From Enterobacter mori (GTDB lineage: Bacteria > Pseudomonadota > Gammaproteobacteria > Enterobacterales > Enterobacteriaceae), in NCBI RefSeq assembly GCF_025244905.1, contig NZ_CP104285.1, forward strand, positions 1,984,001-2,048,000: a DNA stretch of 64,000 bases. The letters run 5' to 3'. The first letter of the stretch is position 1; each line of letters opens with the position of its first letter. The notes beneath the pieces were generated by a model that saw only the letters and a list, made by a program, of their open reading frames with translations, was not told where the DNA came from and did not search any database. Of the stretch, positions 19,695-29,786 are shown in pieces. The translations under genes were made by a program, and so were the position numbers.

Positions 19695-20129
19695 TTGGAA
19701 TCGCCACTAGGTTCTGATCTGGCAAGGTTGGTACGCGTCTGGCGTGCTCTGATTGACCATCGCCTGAAACCTCTGGAATTGACACAGACGCATTGGGTTA
19801 CGCTGCATAACATTCATCAGCTACCGCCCGAGCAGTCGCAAATTCAACTGGCAAAAGCGATCGGTATTGAGCAACCGTCACTGGTGCGCACGCTCGATCA
19901 GCTGGAAGAGAAAGGACTCATCTCTCGGCAAACCTGTGCCAGCGATCGTCGCGCGAAGCGGATTAAACTGACGGAAAAAGCGGCGCCTATCATTACTGAG
20001 ATGGAAGCCGTTATCAGTAAAACGCGAGGTGAAATACTGTCCGGTGTATCACCTGAAGAACTGGAAATGCTCATCAGCCTTATTGGACGCCTTGAGCAAA
20101 ACATCCATGAGTTGCAGTCACGCGACTGA
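19695..20129 (+). CDS. slyA: MarR-family regulator SlyA
   Basis: Dimeric winged-helix transcription factor of 144 residues that counter-silences H-NS-bound genes (for example hlyE in E. coli, PhoP-co-regulated genes in Salmonella). The recognition helix region [21 protein letters not shown] and the wing [13 protein letters not shown] are identical or nearly so to E. coli. I choose the TTG at 19695: the ribosome site AAGGAG (19683-19688) directly abuts the ATG at 19689, leaving it no spacing, while TTG sits 6 bases away and is the known E. coli start. It ends in a terminator shared with the convergent GGDEF gene. Confidence 0.93.
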   Translation: MESPLGSDLARLVRVWRALIDHRLKPLELTQTHWVTLHNIHQLPPEQSQIQLAKAIGIEQPSLVRTLDQLEEKGLISRQTCASDRRAKRIKLTEKAAPIITEMEAVISKTRGEILSGVSPEELEMLISLIGRLEQNIHELQSRD

Positions 20130-20132
20130 GAA

Positions 20133-20175
20133 GTAAAAAAGGCCTTGCATGAGCAAGGCCTTTCTCTTTTTTACT
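20133..20175. terminator. Bidirectional terminator between slyA and the GGDEF gene
   Basis: Ten-base stem AAGGCCTTGC / GCAAGGCCTT with loop ATGA (20139-20162). An A run lies on the left and CTCTTTTTT on the right, so both strands have a T tract after the stem. Confidence 0.92.
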
Positions 20176-21544
20176 GGAAAATTACCACGCGGTTTCGGCC
20201 AGTCTCTTTGGCCTCGTACATTGCCTTATCCGCACTTTCTACACACTTCTCGGCGGTTATGTCCGGCGATATTGCCGTGAAGACGCCCATACTGATCGTA
20301 ATCGGCTCGGGCAGTTGCCCCTCACTGCTGGCTTTATCAAAGCTGCTTAACTTTATGCGGATGCGTTCAGCGACCAGGAGTGCCTCTTCTGAGGAGGTAT
20401 TTTCCAGCATCAGGACAAACTCCTCGCCGCCGATACGTGCCGCGATATCTTGCGGTCGCACGGAATCCATCAGCAGGTTAGAGACAAACTGCAGCACTTT
20501 GTCGCCCTGCAAGTGGCCGTAGTTGTCGTTGATGCGTTTGAAACGATCGAGATCGCTGACAATCACCGAAACCGGACGACTGGTTTTGGCGATAGCCAGC
20601 GCCTGATTTAACGAATCATAAAAATAACTGCGGTTATAGAGACGCGTTAGCGGATCGCGAATCGAGTTCTGATAAGACTGCTGATACTTTAAATGTGATT
20701 CACGATACAGATTGAAGACATCGTAAAGCAGTACAAAAATAATAAGCAGCGTAGCGATAGTTTCAAATAAACGGGCGCGATACCAGGAAATATCTTCTGC
20801 ATGCCCCCCCACTAACAGCATTGACAGCGTGACCACATAACAGACGCAGAGGAAATTTCCCCCTACCCAGAAAAGGTTGCGTATGCGCGTAATAAACATC
20901 AGCGTTGCTAATGTCACAATCCACAGGACGATTAATGAAATATTAATGCACTGGCTCCAGAGAACCATAAACTGGCGGGTTTCATTATCCACCAGGTCAA
21001 TTGATAACAAATCTGAATGACTTGAATAGACCCAGGCCAGAGACACGGCAAAAAAAGTAAAGACAAATAACCCGCTAATAATGGACACATGCGCCAGTCG
21101 TGGCAGAGGCCGACTGCGCGTGGTATAGAGTAATGCCGAGACGATGATAAGTACCGCCATTAACAAATGGCGGAACATGTAGTAAATCATCGCATCGTTA
21201 TAGTTGACGACATTGAACTGATAGAGATCCAGCCAGGCCGGGAAACTCGACAGCGTGCCAATCATCAACAGTGCCGAACCGGCAAAGGCGAAAGCGATCG
21301 CAACCAGATACAACCGTTTCTTGTCACACCAGTATTTCATTACCATAAAACAGGCAATAAACAGGTGAAATACCAGCAAGAAAATGGTGAGCGTAGGGAA
21401 CAAAAGGGGGGAAAAGGACGGAACCCATTCCACCAGTTTAAGAAACAAACCTTGTAATATTCCAATGACAATCACACAACCGAAACAGAACGAGATATAA
21501 CGGCGTTTTACAGAACGACTCATCGCAAGCATATATGTTTTCAA
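20171..21544 (-). CDS. Membrane-anchored diguanylate cyclase (GGDEF)
   Basis: Predicted to make cyclic di-GMP from two GTP. It has 457 residues: an N-terminal membrane sensor with about seven or eight helices (residues about 15-280, resembling the MASE4 type, though I cannot confirm the family) and a C-terminal GGDEF domain (about 295-457). The active site is GGEEF at 372-376, with the metal-binding SDLDRFKRIND at about 330-340. The inhibitory I-site RxxD is present as RPQD (363-366), five residues before GGEEF, so product inhibition is likely. There is no EAL domain. K-12 has no gene between slyA and slyB, so this is an insertion relative to it. It is expressed alone, ending at the terminator shared with slyA. 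Confidence 0.88.
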   Translation of the reverse strand: MKTYMLAMSRSVKRRYISFCFGCVIVIGILQGLFLKLVEWVPSFSPLLFPTLTIFLLVFHLFIACFMVMKYWCDKKRLYLVAIAFAFAGSALLMIGTLSSFPAWLDLYQFNVVNYNDAMIYYMFRHLLMAVLIIVSALLYTTRSRPLPRLAHVSIISGLFVFTFFAVSLAWVYSSHSDLLSIDLVDNETRQFMVLWSQCINISLIVLWIVTLATLMFITRIRNLFWVGGNFLCVCYVVTLSMLLVGGHAEDISWYRARLFETIATLLIIFVLLYDVFNLYRESHLKYQQSYQNSIRDPLTRLYNRSYFYDSLNQALAIAKTSRPVSVIVSDLDRFKRINDNYGHLQGDKVLQFVSNLLMDSVRPQDIAARIGGEEFVLMLENTSSEEALLVAERIRIKLSSFDKASSEGQLPEPITISMGVFTAISPDITAEKCVESADKAMYEAKETGRNRVVIFQ

Positions 21545-21697
21545 TAAAATGAGAAAAGCTTAAAAAGGGAACTGAGGTGACTCTAATCTATTAATTGAAA
21601 AAATACTTTGCGCAGAAACAATATACGGTGGAATTAATAATCAAGGGGGTGAATATATTGTTCTAATATATTCACTGAAGTGATGTGTGATATAAAG

Positions 21698-21720
21698 GGA
21701 TGTGGCTTAAGGCCACATCC
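21698..21720 (-). terminator. Terminator of slyB
   Basis: Nine-base stem GGATGTGGC / GCCACATCC with a five-base loop, 10 bases past the slyB stop. It is followed on the minus strand by CTTTATA. Confidence 0.7.
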
Positions 21721-21729
21721 GCTTTTAGA

Positions 21730-22197
21730 TTAACGTGGGGAAACAGTCACCTGACGTCCATTGCTTGCCAGAACAACGCGCTGGCCTGCAGAGAAGCGGG
21801 TGCTGCCTTGTTTCTGTACAACCATGATAGTGCTGCCGTCGTCTTTACGGATTTCCAGTTCCACGCCCTGGGTTTTGTTCATTGCACCCTGAACGCCCTG
21901 ACCTGCGACACCACCGGCAACGGCGCCTGCTGCTGTCGCCAGCGAACGGCCCGTACCACCGCCTACGGTGTTACCGAGGAAGCCGCCCAGAACCGCACCG
22001 CCGATAGCACCCATAACGTTGTTTTCATCGCCACCCTGAATTTGAACAGGACGCGCATTAACAATGGTACCGTAAGTCACGTTCTGAACTTGTTTAGCCT
22101 CAGAAGCGCTATAGACGTCGCCAGAAAGTGAACTGTCATTCACACAACCAGCGAGTGTTAAACCAATCAGCGAAACGCCCAGTACACGTAAAATCAT
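21730..22197 (-). CDS. slyB: Outer-membrane lipoprotein SlyB
   Basis: Lipoprotein of 155 residues. The lipobox LAGC puts the lipidated cysteine at residue 18. A glycine-zipper segment follows (about 60-105, GAIGGAVLGGFLGNTVGGG and GAVAGGVAGQGVQ), able to insert in membranes, then a C-terminal beta-rich domain. In E. coli SlyB is a PhoPQ-induced protein that forms oligomers around outer-membrane proteins under lipopolysaccharide stress. The start MILRVLGVS at 22197 is used; an upstream in-frame extension lacks a signal-peptide start. A PhoP box is visible upstream. Confidence 0.94.
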   Translation of the reverse strand: MILRVLGVSLIGLTLAGCVNDSSLSGDVYSASEAKQVQNVTYGTIVNARPVQIQGGDENNVMGAIGGAVLGGFLGNTVGGGTGRSLATAAGAVAGGVAGQGVQGAMNKTQGVELEIRKDDGSTIMVVQKQGSTRFSAGQRVVLASNGRQVTVSPR

Positions 22198-22301
22198 TTG
22201 AATCTCCTGTTCACCCAAAACGCCCGGTTCGGGCATCCATTATGGCTAAATTATATGGCATAACGGGCCATACTTCATATCTTTGCACTAACTATCAGAA
22301 A

Positions 22302-22336
22302 ATTGTACTTGAATATGGCTTAACGGAAGATAAACG
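22302..22336 (-). promoter_or_regulatory. PhoP box and promoter of slyB
   Basis: On the minus strand, CGTTTATCTTCCGTTAAG carries GTTTA and GTTAA half-sites 11 bases apart (starts at 22335 and 22324), fitting the PhoP direct repeat. A -10 TACAAT (22307-22302) follows after 11 bases, the spacing of PhoP-dependent class promoters. Confidence 0.75.
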
Positions 22337-22451
22337 GACTTCCCGGGTGCCACCTGTCTGACATTGTTAAAAAATATTATCTCCGCATAGCAAAGCACCG
22401 CTGTTTATGGTGGAGTGGTTATCCTTAGCCCACTCAACGTAAGGAAAGCGC

Positions 22452-23576
22452 ATGAAATCGGGTCGCTATATCGGTGTGATGTCTGGAACCAGTCTTGACG
22501 GTGTAGATGTCGTTCTGGCCGCCATTGATGAAAACATGGTGGCGCAGCAGGCGAGTCTGACCTGGCCTATCCCCGTTTCGCTCAAAGAAGACATTTTGAG
22601 CATTTGCCAGGGTCAACAACTGACGCTTTCGCAGCTGGGACAGCTCGATGTGCGGCTGGGGGCGCTGTTTGCAGAGGCTGTTTTAGCCCTGATGCGAAAA
22701 GAGAATCTGCAACCGCAGGATGTGGTCGCCATTGGTTGTCACGGTCAGACCGTCTGGCATGAACCCACCGGCAACGCGCCGCACACCTTGCAAATTGGTG
22801 ATAACAATCAGATTGTGGCAAAAACAGGGGTCACCGTGGTGGGGGATTTTCGTCGTCGCGATATTGCACTCGGCGGGCAGGGGGCGCCGCTGGTGCCAGC
22901 GTTCCATCAGGCGTTGCTGGCGCATCCGGTTGAGCGCCGTATGGTGCTTAACATCGGCGGGATTGCAAACCTGTCGATGCTGATCCCCGGTCAGCCCGTG
23001 CGCGGGTACGATACGGGTCCGGGCAATATGCTGATGGATGCCTGGATCTGGCGTCAGTGCGGAAAGCCCTATGATAAAGACGCGGAGTGGGCCAGCGAAG
23101 GCAAAGTCATTCTTCCGCTGCTGCAGTCTATGCTAAGCGATCCCTGGTTTGCGCTGCCTGCGCCGAAGAGTACGGGGCGCGAGTATTTCAACTACGGCTG
23201 GCTTGAACGCCAACTGGCGCAGTTCCCTGCGCTGGCGCCACAGGATGTTCAGGCCACGCTGACCGAATTGACCGCTGTGTCGATATCGGAACAGGTTCTC
23301 CTCAGCGGAGGGTGCGAACGCCTGCTGGTGTGTGGCGGAGGGAGCCGAAATCCGCTGGTGATGGCGCGTCTGGCGGGGCTACTGCCGGGTACTGAAGTCA
23401 CCACAACGGATGAAGCCGGGATCAGCGGTGATGATATGGAAGCGCTGGCCTTCGCCTGGCTTGCCTGGCGTACCGTTGCCGGTTTGCCAGGTAATTTACC
23501 TTCTGTCACCGGCGCGCGGGAGGCAAGCGTCCTTGGGGCTATTTTCCCGGCCAATCCGCGTCATAATCAGAGTTAA
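22452..23576 (+). CDS. anmK: Anhydro-N-acetylmuramic acid kinase
   Basis: Phosphorylates and opens 1,6-anhydro-MurNAc from cell-wall turnover to give MurNAc-6-phosphate, with ATP, in the cytosol. It has 374 residues. The ATP-binding start [11 protein letters not shown] (near 10-20), the [11 protein letters not shown] segment and the [12 protein letters not shown] motif are conserved. Divergent from slyB and followed 93 bases later by mliC on the same strand, as in E. coli (anmK-mliC-pdxH order). Confidence 0.96.
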   Translation: MKSGRYIGVMSGTSLDGVDVVLAAIDENMVAQQASLTWPIPVSLKEDILSICQGQQLTLSQLGQLDVRLGALFAEAVLALMRKENLQPQDVVAIGCHGQTVWHEPTGNAPHTLQIGDNNQIVAKTGVTVVGDFRRRDIALGGQGAPLVPAFHQALLAHPVERRMVLNIGGIANLSMLIPGQPVRGYDTGPGNMLMDAWIWRQCGKPYDKDAEWASEGKVILPLLQSMLSDPWFALPAPKSTGREYFNYGWLERQLAQFPALAPQDVQATLTELTAVSISEQVLLSGGCERLLVCGGGSRNPLVMARLAGLLPGTEVTTTDEAGISGDDMEALAFAWLAWRTVAGLPGNLPSVTGAREASVLGAIFPANPRHNQS

Positions 23577-23669
23577 CTGAAATTCAGCGCGGCGTGTCGT
23601 CGTTAGAATGGAACGAAACAGGAGGGCAGCCATGCCCTCCAGGACCAGGAAAGTCTTCGGAATACGCCC

Positions 23670-23993
23670 ATGAAAAAACTTCTTCTTATTGCCGCGCCTT
23701 TATTGCTGTCAGGATGCAGCGTCTATAACCAGTTCCTTGAGCGCATGCAGACCGATACGCTGGAGTATCGCTGCGATGAAAAGCCGCTGACCGTGAAGCT
23801 GAATAACCCGCGTCAGGAAGCCAGTTTTGTTTACGACAACAAACTGCTGACCCTGAAACAGGGGATGTCGGCTTCCGGGGCACGTTATACCGACGGTATT
23901 TACGTGTTCTGGTCGAAAGGTGACAGTGCAACGGTCTACAAACGTGACCGTATTGTGCTGAACAATTGTCAGCTCGAAAATCCGAAGCGTTGA
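23670..23993 (+). CDS. mliC: Membrane-bound lysozyme inhibitor MliC
   Basis: Outer-membrane lipoprotein of 107 residues that inhibits c-type lysozyme. The signal and lipobox are [16 protein letters not shown], with the lipidated Cys at 16. The mature domain has the conserved core [12 protein letters not shown] and [19 protein letters not shown] that inserts into the lysozyme cleft. It matches E. coli YdhA (109 residues) closely. The gene lies 57 bases before pdxH. Confidence 0.93.
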   Translation: MKKLLLIAAPLLLSGCSVYNQFLERMQTDTLEYRCDEKPLTVKLNNPRQEASFVYDNKLLTLKQGMSASGARYTDGIYVFWSKGDSATVYKRDRIVLNNCQLENPKR

Positions 23994-24050
23994 GATTTTT
24001 ACAGGGGCGGCGCACAATAGCGCCTCCCATTCTCAATGTCAGCTAACGCC

Positions 24051-24707
24051 ATGTCAGATAACGACGAACTGCAGCAAATTGCGCATCTGCGCCGTGAATA
24101 CACCAAAGGCGGCCTGCGTCGCCAGGATCTTCCCGCTGAACCCCTTGTGCTTTTCGAACGCTGGCTGAAACAGGCCTGCGAAGCGAAACTCGCCGACCCC
24201 ACCGCCATGGTTGTCGCGACGGTTGATGAAAATGGTCAACCGTATCAGCGCATCGTATTGCTCAAGCATTATGACGAGAAAGGGCTGGTGTTTTATACCA
24301 ACCTGGGCAGCCGCAAAGCGCACCACCTGGAAAACAATCCTCGCATCAGCCTGCTGTTTCCGTGGCACATGCTGGAGCGTCAGGTGATGGTGACCGGCAA
24401 AGCGGAGCGTCTTTCTACGCTTGAAGTAGTGAAGTATTTCCACAGCCGCCCGCGCGACAGCCAGATTGGCGCCTGGGTTTCAAAACAGTCCAGCCGTATT
24501 TCTGCCCGCGGCGTGCTGGAAAGCAAATTCCTCGAACTCAAACAGAAGTTCCAGCAGGGTGAAGTGCCTCTGCCAAGCTTCTGGGGCGGTTTCCGCATCC
24601 CCATTGAGCAGATGGAATTCTGGCAGGGGGGCGAGCACCGCCTGCACGACCGCTTTTTATACCAGCGCGACAATGGCGGCTGGAAAATCGACAGACTGGC
24701 ACCGTAA
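24051..24707 (+). CDS. pdxH: Pyridoxamine/pyridoxine 5'-phosphate oxidase
   Basis: FMN enzyme that oxidises pyridoxine or pyridoxamine phosphate to pyridoxal 5'-phosphate, the last step of vitamin B6 synthesis and salvage. The protein has 218 residues and is almost identical to E. coli PdxH, including [18 protein letters not shown] and the C-terminal [14 protein letters not shown] active-site segment. The start [17 protein letters not shown] at 24051 matches E. coli; an ATG five codons earlier is also in frame. It lies just upstream of tyrS on the same strand; both pdxH and pdxY (after tyrS) serve B6 metabolism. Confidence 0.96.
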   Translation: MSDNDELQQIAHLRREYTKGGLRRQDLPAEPLVLFERWLKQACEAKLADPTAMVVATVDENGQPYQRIVLLKHYDEKGLVFYTNLGSRKAHHLENNPRISLLFPWHMLERQVMVTGKAERLSTLEVVKYFHSRPRDSQIGAWVSKQSSRISARGVLESKFLELKQKFQQGEVPLPSFWGGFRIPIEQMEFWQGGEHRLHDRFLYQRDNGGWKIDRLAP

Positions 24708-24727
24708 TCCCCGAAATTTGTTGATTT

Positions 24728-24756
24728 AAGCGCTAGCGCACACCGCGCTTGCGCTT
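24728..24756 (+). terminator. Hairpin after pdxH
   Basis: Twelve-base arms AAGCGCTAGCGC / GCGCTTGCGCTT with one mismatch and a five-base loop, followed by TATTCT. It probably reduces transcription into tyrS; the T tract is weak. Confidence 0.55.
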
Positions 24757-24832
24757 TATTCTATGGTCCTTTCGCATCAGGCGAAAAGTCGTGTACCGGC
24801 AAAGGTGCAGTCGTTTATACATGGAGAATTTG

Positions 24833-26107
24833 ATGGCAAGCAGTAACTTGATTAAACAATTGCAAGAGCGGGGCCTCGTGGCCCAGGTGACGGACGAGGA
24901 AGCGTTAGCAGAGCGACTGGCGCAAGGCCCGATCGCGCTCTATTGCGGCTTCGATCCCACCGCTGACAGCTTGCATTTGGGGCATCTTGTTCCATTGTTA
25001 TGCCTGAAACGCTTCCAGATGGCGGGGCACAAGCCTGTTGCTCTGGTGGGCGGCGCGACCGGTCTGATTGGTGACCCAAGCTTCAAAGCCGCTGAGCGTA
25101 AACTGAACACCGAAGACACCGTGCAGGAGTGGGTGGATAAAATCCGCAAACAGGTGGCACCGTTCCTCGACTTCAACTGTGGCGATAACGCCGCGATTGC
25201 CGCGAACAACTACGACTGGTTTGGTGGCATGAACGTGCTGACCTTCCTGCGCGACATCGGCAAGCACTTCTCTGTTAACCAGATGATTAACAAAGAAGCC
25301 GTGAAGCAGCGCCTGAACCGTGACGACCAGGGTATTTCCTTTACCGAGTTTTCGTACAACCTGCTACAGGGCTATGACTTTGCCTGTCTGAACAAACTGC
25401 ACGGCGTGTCCCTGCAGATTGGCGGTTCTGACCAGTGGGGGAACATCACCTCCGGTATCGATCTGACCCGCCGCCTGCATCAGAATCAGGTCTTCGGTCT
25501 GACCGTCCCGCTGATCACCAAAGCCGACGGCACCAAGTTCGGTAAGACCGAAGGCGGCGCGGTATGGCTCGATCCGAAGAAAACCAGCCCGTACAAATTC
25601 TACCAGTTCTGGATCAACACGGCGGATGCCGATGTTTACCGCTTCCTGAAGTTCTTCACCTTCATGGATATTGAAGAGATCAACGCGCTGGAAGAAGAAG
25701 ATAAGAACAGCGGTAAAGCGCCACGCGCGCAGTACGTGCTGGCGGATGAAGTGACCAAGCTGGTTCACGGCGAAGAAGGTTTGGCGGCAGCGAAACGCAT
25801 TACCGCTAGCCTGTTCAACGGTACCCTGAGCGATCTGAGCGAAGCGGACTTCGAACAGCTGGCGCAGGACGGCGTGCCAATGGTTGAGATGGAGAAAGGG
25901 GCTGACCTGATGCAGGCGCTGGTGGACTCTGAGCTGCAGCCGTCCCGCGGCCAGGCGCGTAAAACCATCGCCTCTAACGCCATCACCATCAACGGTGAGA
26001 AGCAGGCTGACCCGGAATACACCTTCGTTGACGGCGATCGTCTGTACGGACGTTACACGCTGCTGCGTCGCGGTAAGAAAAATTACTGTCTGGTCTGCTG
26101 GAAGTAA
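24833..26107 (+). CDS. tyrS: Tyrosyl-tRNA synthetase
   Basis: Class I aminoacyl-tRNA synthetase, 424 residues, charging tRNA-Tyr. The HIGH-type motif is HLGHL (near residue 46) and the KMSKS-type motif is KFGKT (near 235). The Tyr-binding GGSDQWGN and the C-terminal S4-like domain (about 355-420, [18 protein letters not shown]) are intact. The start [11 protein letters not shown] at 24833 matches E. coli; the open frame upstream to 24749 is not conserved. It ends in its own terminator before pdxY. Confidence 0.98.
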   Translation: MASSNLIKQLQERGLVAQVTDEEALAERLAQGPIALYCGFDPTADSLHLGHLVPLLCLKRFQMAGHKPVALVGGATGLIGDPSFKAAERKLNTEDTVQEWVDKIRKQVAPFLDFNCGDNAAIAANNYDWFGGMNVLTFLRDIGKHFSVNQMINKEAVKQRLNRDDQGISFTEFSYNLLQGYDFACLNKLHGVSLQIGGSDQWGNITSGIDLTRRLHQNQVFGLTVPLITKADGTKFGKTEGGAVWLDPKKTSPYKFYQFWINTADADVYRFLKFFTFMDIEEINALEEEDKNSGKAPRAQYVLADEVTKLVHGEEGLAAAKRITASLFNGTLSDLSEADFEQLAQDGVPMVEMEKGADLMQALVDSELQPSRGQARKTIASNAITINGEKQADPEYTFVDGDRLYGRYTLLRRGKKNYCLVCWK

Positions 26108-26120
26108 TTAAAAGTACACA

Positions 26121-26146
26121 GGGGCGTGGGAAACCACGCCCCTTTT
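26121..26146 (+). terminator. Terminator of tyrS
   Basis: Nine-base stem GGGGCGTGG / CCACGCCCC with loop GAAA (26121-26142), followed by TTTT. Confidence 0.88.
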
Positions 26147-26172
26147 GTTTTTACAGGGTTTGGTAAGAAAAA

Positions 26173-27033
26173 ATGAACAACATCCTCGCCATCCAGTCCC
26201 ACGTTGTTTTTGGGCATGCTGGCAACAGCGCAGCGGAATTCCCGATGCGCCGCCTCGGTGCCAACGTCTGGCCCCTCAATACCGTACAGTTCTCGAACCA
26301 CACGCAATATGGTAAATGGACCGGCTGCGTGATGCCGCCATCGCATCTGACGGAGGTTGTGCAGGGTATTGCCGAAATCGACCAGCTTAAGCGCTGTGAC
26401 GCCGTACTGAGCGGCTATCTGGGCTCTGCAGAGCAGGGCGAACACATCCTGGGGATAGTTCGTCAGGTGAAAGCGGCGAATCCGGCGGCAAAGTATTTTT
26501 GCGATCCGGTCATGGGCCACCCAGAAAAGGGCTGTATTGTCGCGCCCGGCGTGGCGGAGTTCCACGTCCGCCACGCGCTCCCAGCAAGCGATATTATTGC
26601 GCCAAACCTGGTCGAGCTTGAAATCCTCTGCGAGCATCCGGTCAACAGCGTAGAAGAGGCTGTAAGCGCCTCTCGCGAGCTAATTGCTCAGGGACCTGAG
26701 ATTGTCCTGGTTAAGCATCTTGCGCGTGCAGGCCTGAGCCAGGACCGTTTTGAGATGCTGCTGGTCACCAAAGACGAAGCGTGGCACATCAGCCGTCCGC
26801 TGGTGGATTTTGGCACGCGTCAGCCGGTTGGGGTGGGTGATGTCACCAGCGGGTTGCTGCTGGTGAAATTGCTACAGGGCGCGGCCCTGCGCGATGCGCT
26901 GGAGCACGTGACCGCAGCGGTGTACGAAATTATGCTTGCGACGAAAAATATGCAGGAATATGAATTACAGGTGGTCGCAGCGCAGGATCGTATCGCGAAG
27001 CCGGAGCACTATTTCAGCGCAACCCAATTGTAA
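26173..27033 (+). CDS. pdxY: Pyridoxal kinase PdxY
   Basis: Ribokinase-like enzyme of 286 residues that phosphorylates pyridoxal in the B6 salvage pathway. The N-terminal [23 protein letters not shown] substrate loop and the C-terminal anion-hole segment [17 protein letters not shown] (near 217-233), with Asp as base, are visible. It starts 31 bases after the tyrS terminator, so it depends on read-through or a promoter in that gap. Convergent with gstA across a REP element. Confidence 0.95.
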   Translation: MNNILAIQSHVVFGHAGNSAAEFPMRRLGANVWPLNTVQFSNHTQYGKWTGCVMPPSHLTEVVQGIAEIDQLKRCDAVLSGYLGSAEQGEHILGIVRQVKAANPAAKYFCDPVMGHPEKGCIVAPGVAEFHVRHALPASDIIAPNLVELEILCEHPVNSVEEAVSASRELIAQGPEIVLVKHLARAGLSQDRFEMLLVTKDEAWHISRPLVDFGTRQPVGVGDVTSGLLLVKLLQGAALRDALEHVTAAVYEIMLATKNMQEYELQVVAAQDRIAKPEHYFSATQL

Positions 27034-27046
27034 GAGCAGGGATATT

Positions 27047-27079
27047 GTAGGCCGGGTAAGCGCAGCGCCACCCGGCAAT
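27047..27079. repeat. REP element
   Basis: GTAGGCCGGGTAAGCGCAGC followed by GCCACCCGGCAATA: a single REP unit between the convergent genes pdxY and gstA. Confidence 0.88.
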
Positions 27080-27093
27080 ACAGAGCGCTCGGA

Positions 27094-27699
27094 TTAATTC
27101 AACCCTTCCGCTTTCAGCGCCGCCGCGACAGCAGGGCGTGCCGCTACGCGTTCCATATACGACGTAATATGATCTAACCCTTCCAGGTTCAGCTTAACCG
27201 CGCGCGCCCAGCGCAGAACGGTAAACAAATACGCATCAGCAATGGTGAAACGTGCGCCGCAGATCCACTGATCGTCTTTCAGTGATTCATTAACGTACTG
27301 CATTTTTTTCTCAAGCAACGCACGTACGGTCGGTTTGTACTCTTCCGGGGTATCCGGGCGGAACAGCGGCGTAAAGCCTTTGTGCAGCTCGGTTGCGATG
27401 TAGTTAAGCCACTCAAGGGTTTTATAGCGAGAGATACTGCCTGTTGGTGCCAGCAGCTGACGATCCGGCACGTTGTCGGCCAGGTACTGCATAATCGCCA
27501 CGCCTTCGGTCAGCAGCGTACCGTCATCCAGCAGCAGAGCCGGAACTTGTCCTTTCGGGTTGATCGCAAAAAAATCATCGCCGTTTTCGAGGCGCTTTTT
27601 CATCAGGTCAACGCCGTCCAGCGTGAAATCTTTGCCGCTCTCGCGAAGAGTGATATGGGAAGCAAGAGAACAGGCGCCCGGTTTGTAGAACAGTTTCAT
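27094..27699 (-). CDS. gstA: Glutathione S-transferase GstA
   Basis: Beta-class glutathione transferase of 201 residues: a thioredoxin-like N-terminal domain with the beta-class Cys10 ([11 protein letters not shown]) and the cis-Pro/Ser-Glu region [20 protein letters not shown], followed by an all-helical domain. Orthologous to E. coli GstA, thought to detoxify electrophiles and hydroperoxides. It lies downstream of dtpA but a terminator separates them. Confidence 0.95.
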   Translation of the reverse strand: MKLFYKPGACSLASHITLRESGKDFTLDGVDLMKKRLENGDDFFAINPKGQVPALLLDDGTLLTEGVAIMQYLADNVPDRQLLAPTGSISRYKTLEWLNYIATELHKGFTPLFRPDTPEEYKPTVRALLEKKMQYVNESLKDDQWICGARFTIADAYLFTVLRWARAVKLNLEGLDHITSYMERVAARPAVAAALKAEGLN

Positions 27700-27749
27700 C
27701 GGTAACTCCTTTTTGCTGAGGTTTCAGCTATGTTAGTGCGCGTTCGGAT

Positions 27750-27780
27750 AAAAAAAAAGCCGCTAATGCTTTAGCGGCTT
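27750..27780 (-). terminator. Terminator of dtpA
   Basis: Ten-base stem AAGCCGCTAA / TTAGCGGCTT with loop TGCT (27757-27780). The A run at 27750-27758 gives nine T residues on the minus strand. Confidence 0.93.
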
Positions 27781-27808
27781 CTTTCCATTCAGTCGTTTCC
27801 CGATGACA

Positions 27809-29317
27809 CTACGCGGTAGCGGTTTCGGTCGCTTTAGACGTTTTGTCGTCGTCCTGAGTCATGCGATTCAGCTTAGGCGCGGTCAGCAACATCAGCGCAG
27901 CGATAACCGCCGTGGCGATGCCGATCTGCAGGAAGACAGTACCGTAAACGTTCAGGGAAAGCAGGGGATCGGTAACATTTTCCGGCACCGCCATCAGGTT
28001 AGCAATCTTACCTGCAATGATTGCCGCACCCGCAGTGGTCAGGAACCAGCTACCCATGATGAAGCCCATCAGACGCTGTGGCACCAGCTGTGCAACCATT
28101 GCCAGGCCCAGACCGGAGATCATCAGCTCACCGATGGACTGCAGGGCGTAGCTCAGGATCAGCCAGTTAACGGAGACGATACCCGCATCAGACGCAAATT
28201 TCGTTCCCAGCGGCAGCACCAGGAAGGCGCAAGAACACAGCACCATGCCCACGGCGAACTTGTGCGGCATTGGCAGACGGTCGCCCATCTTGTTATAGAT
28301 AGCGGCCAGAATCGGGGAACCAATCATGATCCAGAACGGGTTCAGGGCCTGGAACTGCTCAGGTTCAAACGCGATACCGAGGATGGAATGTTCAACGTTA
28401 CGGATAGCGAAGAAGTTCAGGGAGGTCGGCATCTGGCTGTACAGCACGAAGAAGATAATCGCTTCCAGCATCAGGATGAACGCGACAATCATCTTACGAC
28501 GTGCAGCGCCCTGCATGGCGAAGGCTTCTTTAGCAAAGATGCAGACGATACCCAGCGCAACCACGCCCAGAACCGCACGTGCAACGCCCTGGTTGTGCAG
28601 CAGCCAGGTGGCGATTGCGGCGAGAACGACAACGCCTACGATAGTGGCCAGCAGTTTACCCATGTGAACCGGTTCGAAGTCTGGCTTAGAACCATAGTCT
28701 TTAACCCAGCTGCGGCAGAACAGGAAGTTCACAACGGTGATCAGCATACCCACGAAGCTCAGCGCAAAGGCCACGCTCCAGCCGAATTTCGCTGCCAGCC
28801 ATGGTGTTGCCAGCATGGAGAAGAATGAGCCAATGTTGATGGACATGTAGTACATGGTAAATGCACCATCCAAACGTGGGTCATCTTTGTTGTAGCAGGT
28901 AGAGAGCAGGGAGGATGGGTTCGCTTTGAACAGACCGTTACCGACAGCAATCGTTGCCATGCCCATATAGACCACAGCCGCATCGTGTCCAGACCATGCA
29001 ACCAGACCATAACCAATCGCCAGGACAATGGCGCCCAGCATAATGACGCGTTTGGTGCCGAGGACTTTGTCACCCAGCCAGCCGCCGATAGCAACCAGAC
29101 CGTACACCAGAGCACTGAAGGAGGAGAACAGCGTGATGGAATCCGCTTCGGACATACCCAGTTGTTTGACCAGGTAAACCGCCATGATCCCTTGCAGGCC
29201 GTAATAACCAAAACGCTCCCATAGCTCGATAGAGAAGATGAGATAGAACGCTTTCGGCTGTTTAAAAGCGTTAAGACTCACGCTTTCATTTGTTGGTTTA
29301 TTGTTTGCAGTAGACAC
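27809..29317 (-). CDS. dtpA: Proton-dependent di- and tripeptide permease DtpA
   Basis: POT-family importer (TppB) of 502 residues with about 14 membrane helices. The helix 1 ExxER motif ([21 protein letters not shown], about 30-50) that couples protons is intact, as is the PTR2 signature region [27 protein letters not shown]. In E. coli its expression is induced by OmpR and by peptides; I did not identify an OmpR site. Monocistronic, with a 612-base upstream region. Confidence 0.96.
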   Translation of the reverse strand: MSTANNKPTNESVSLNAFKQPKAFYLIFSIELWERFGYYGLQGIMAVYLVKQLGMSEADSITLFSSFSALVYGLVAIGGWLGDKVLGTKRVIMLGAIVLAIGYGLVAWSGHDAAVVYMGMATIAVGNGLFKANPSSLLSTCYNKDDPRLDGAFTMYYMSINIGSFFSMLATPWLAAKFGWSVAFALSFVGMLITVVNFLFCRSWVKDYGSKPDFEPVHMGKLLATIVGVVVLAAIATWLLHNQGVARAVLGVVALGIVCIFAKEAFAMQGAARRKMIVAFILMLEAIIFFVLYSQMPTSLNFFAIRNVEHSILGIAFEPEQFQALNPFWIMIGSPILAAIYNKMGDRLPMPHKFAVGMVLCSCAFLVLPLGTKFASDAGIVSVNWLILSYALQSIGELMISGLGLAMVAQLVPQRLMGFIMGSWFLTTAGAAIIAGKIANLMAVPENVTDPLLSLNVYGTVFLQIGIATAVIAALMLLTAPKLNRMTQDDDKTSKATETATA

Positions 29318-29738
29318 ATATACCTCTTTTTTTACATCCCATATTAACGGGGGTGTTCATAGCGTGATGACCGTAGTCCATCCGCTTTATAGTTATATTG
29401 GGAGGGGAAACGGCGGGTAATGTTCACTATCCTGACCCATCTGGCAATATGTTTGAAATACTCTGTTACATTTAACTGGGGTGGTATAATCCACGGGTCA
29501 CGCAAATGTTATTCAGCGTTAAATTTCATCCGTTGCGTTTTACTGGTTTTTTTCACTACCCAAAACCCCTTTTTCGCCCGCAATGGCGATATGTTCTGCT
29601 ATTTGGCCTTTAATGTAGTGATATAGCCCATAATCCGAAAAATGACTGGTCTTATATGCGGTAAATGAACGATTAATTCTTGTCGGGCAATGGTTTTGCG
29701 AGGGGTTTGACAACAAAAATCCAACATGACGTTATCAG

Positions 29739-29754
29739 AGTGATCTTGATCACA
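29739..29754. promoter_or_regulatory. CRP/FNR-like palindrome
   Basis: A-GTGA-TCTTGA-TCACA is close to the CRP consensus TGTGA-N6-TCACA (one mismatch). Read as GTGAT-CTTG-ATCAC it also resembles an FNR box. It is centred about 41 bases upstream of a candidate plus-strand start near 29787 (-10-like GATAAA, 29775-29780), the class II position. It lies 420 bases from the dtpA start. Confidence 0.6.
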
Positions 29755-29786
29755 GATGTATAGAAATTTTTGGTGATAAAAAAACT

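Noticed and set aside
27803..28828. A 341-codon open frame antisense to dtpA
   Set aside because: Shadow of dtpA with His/Gln-rich composition; no independent evidence.
29420..29626. A 68-codon frame in the nth-dtpA gap
   Set aside because: No ribosome site, no conserved protein pattern; composition fits random AT-rich DNA.
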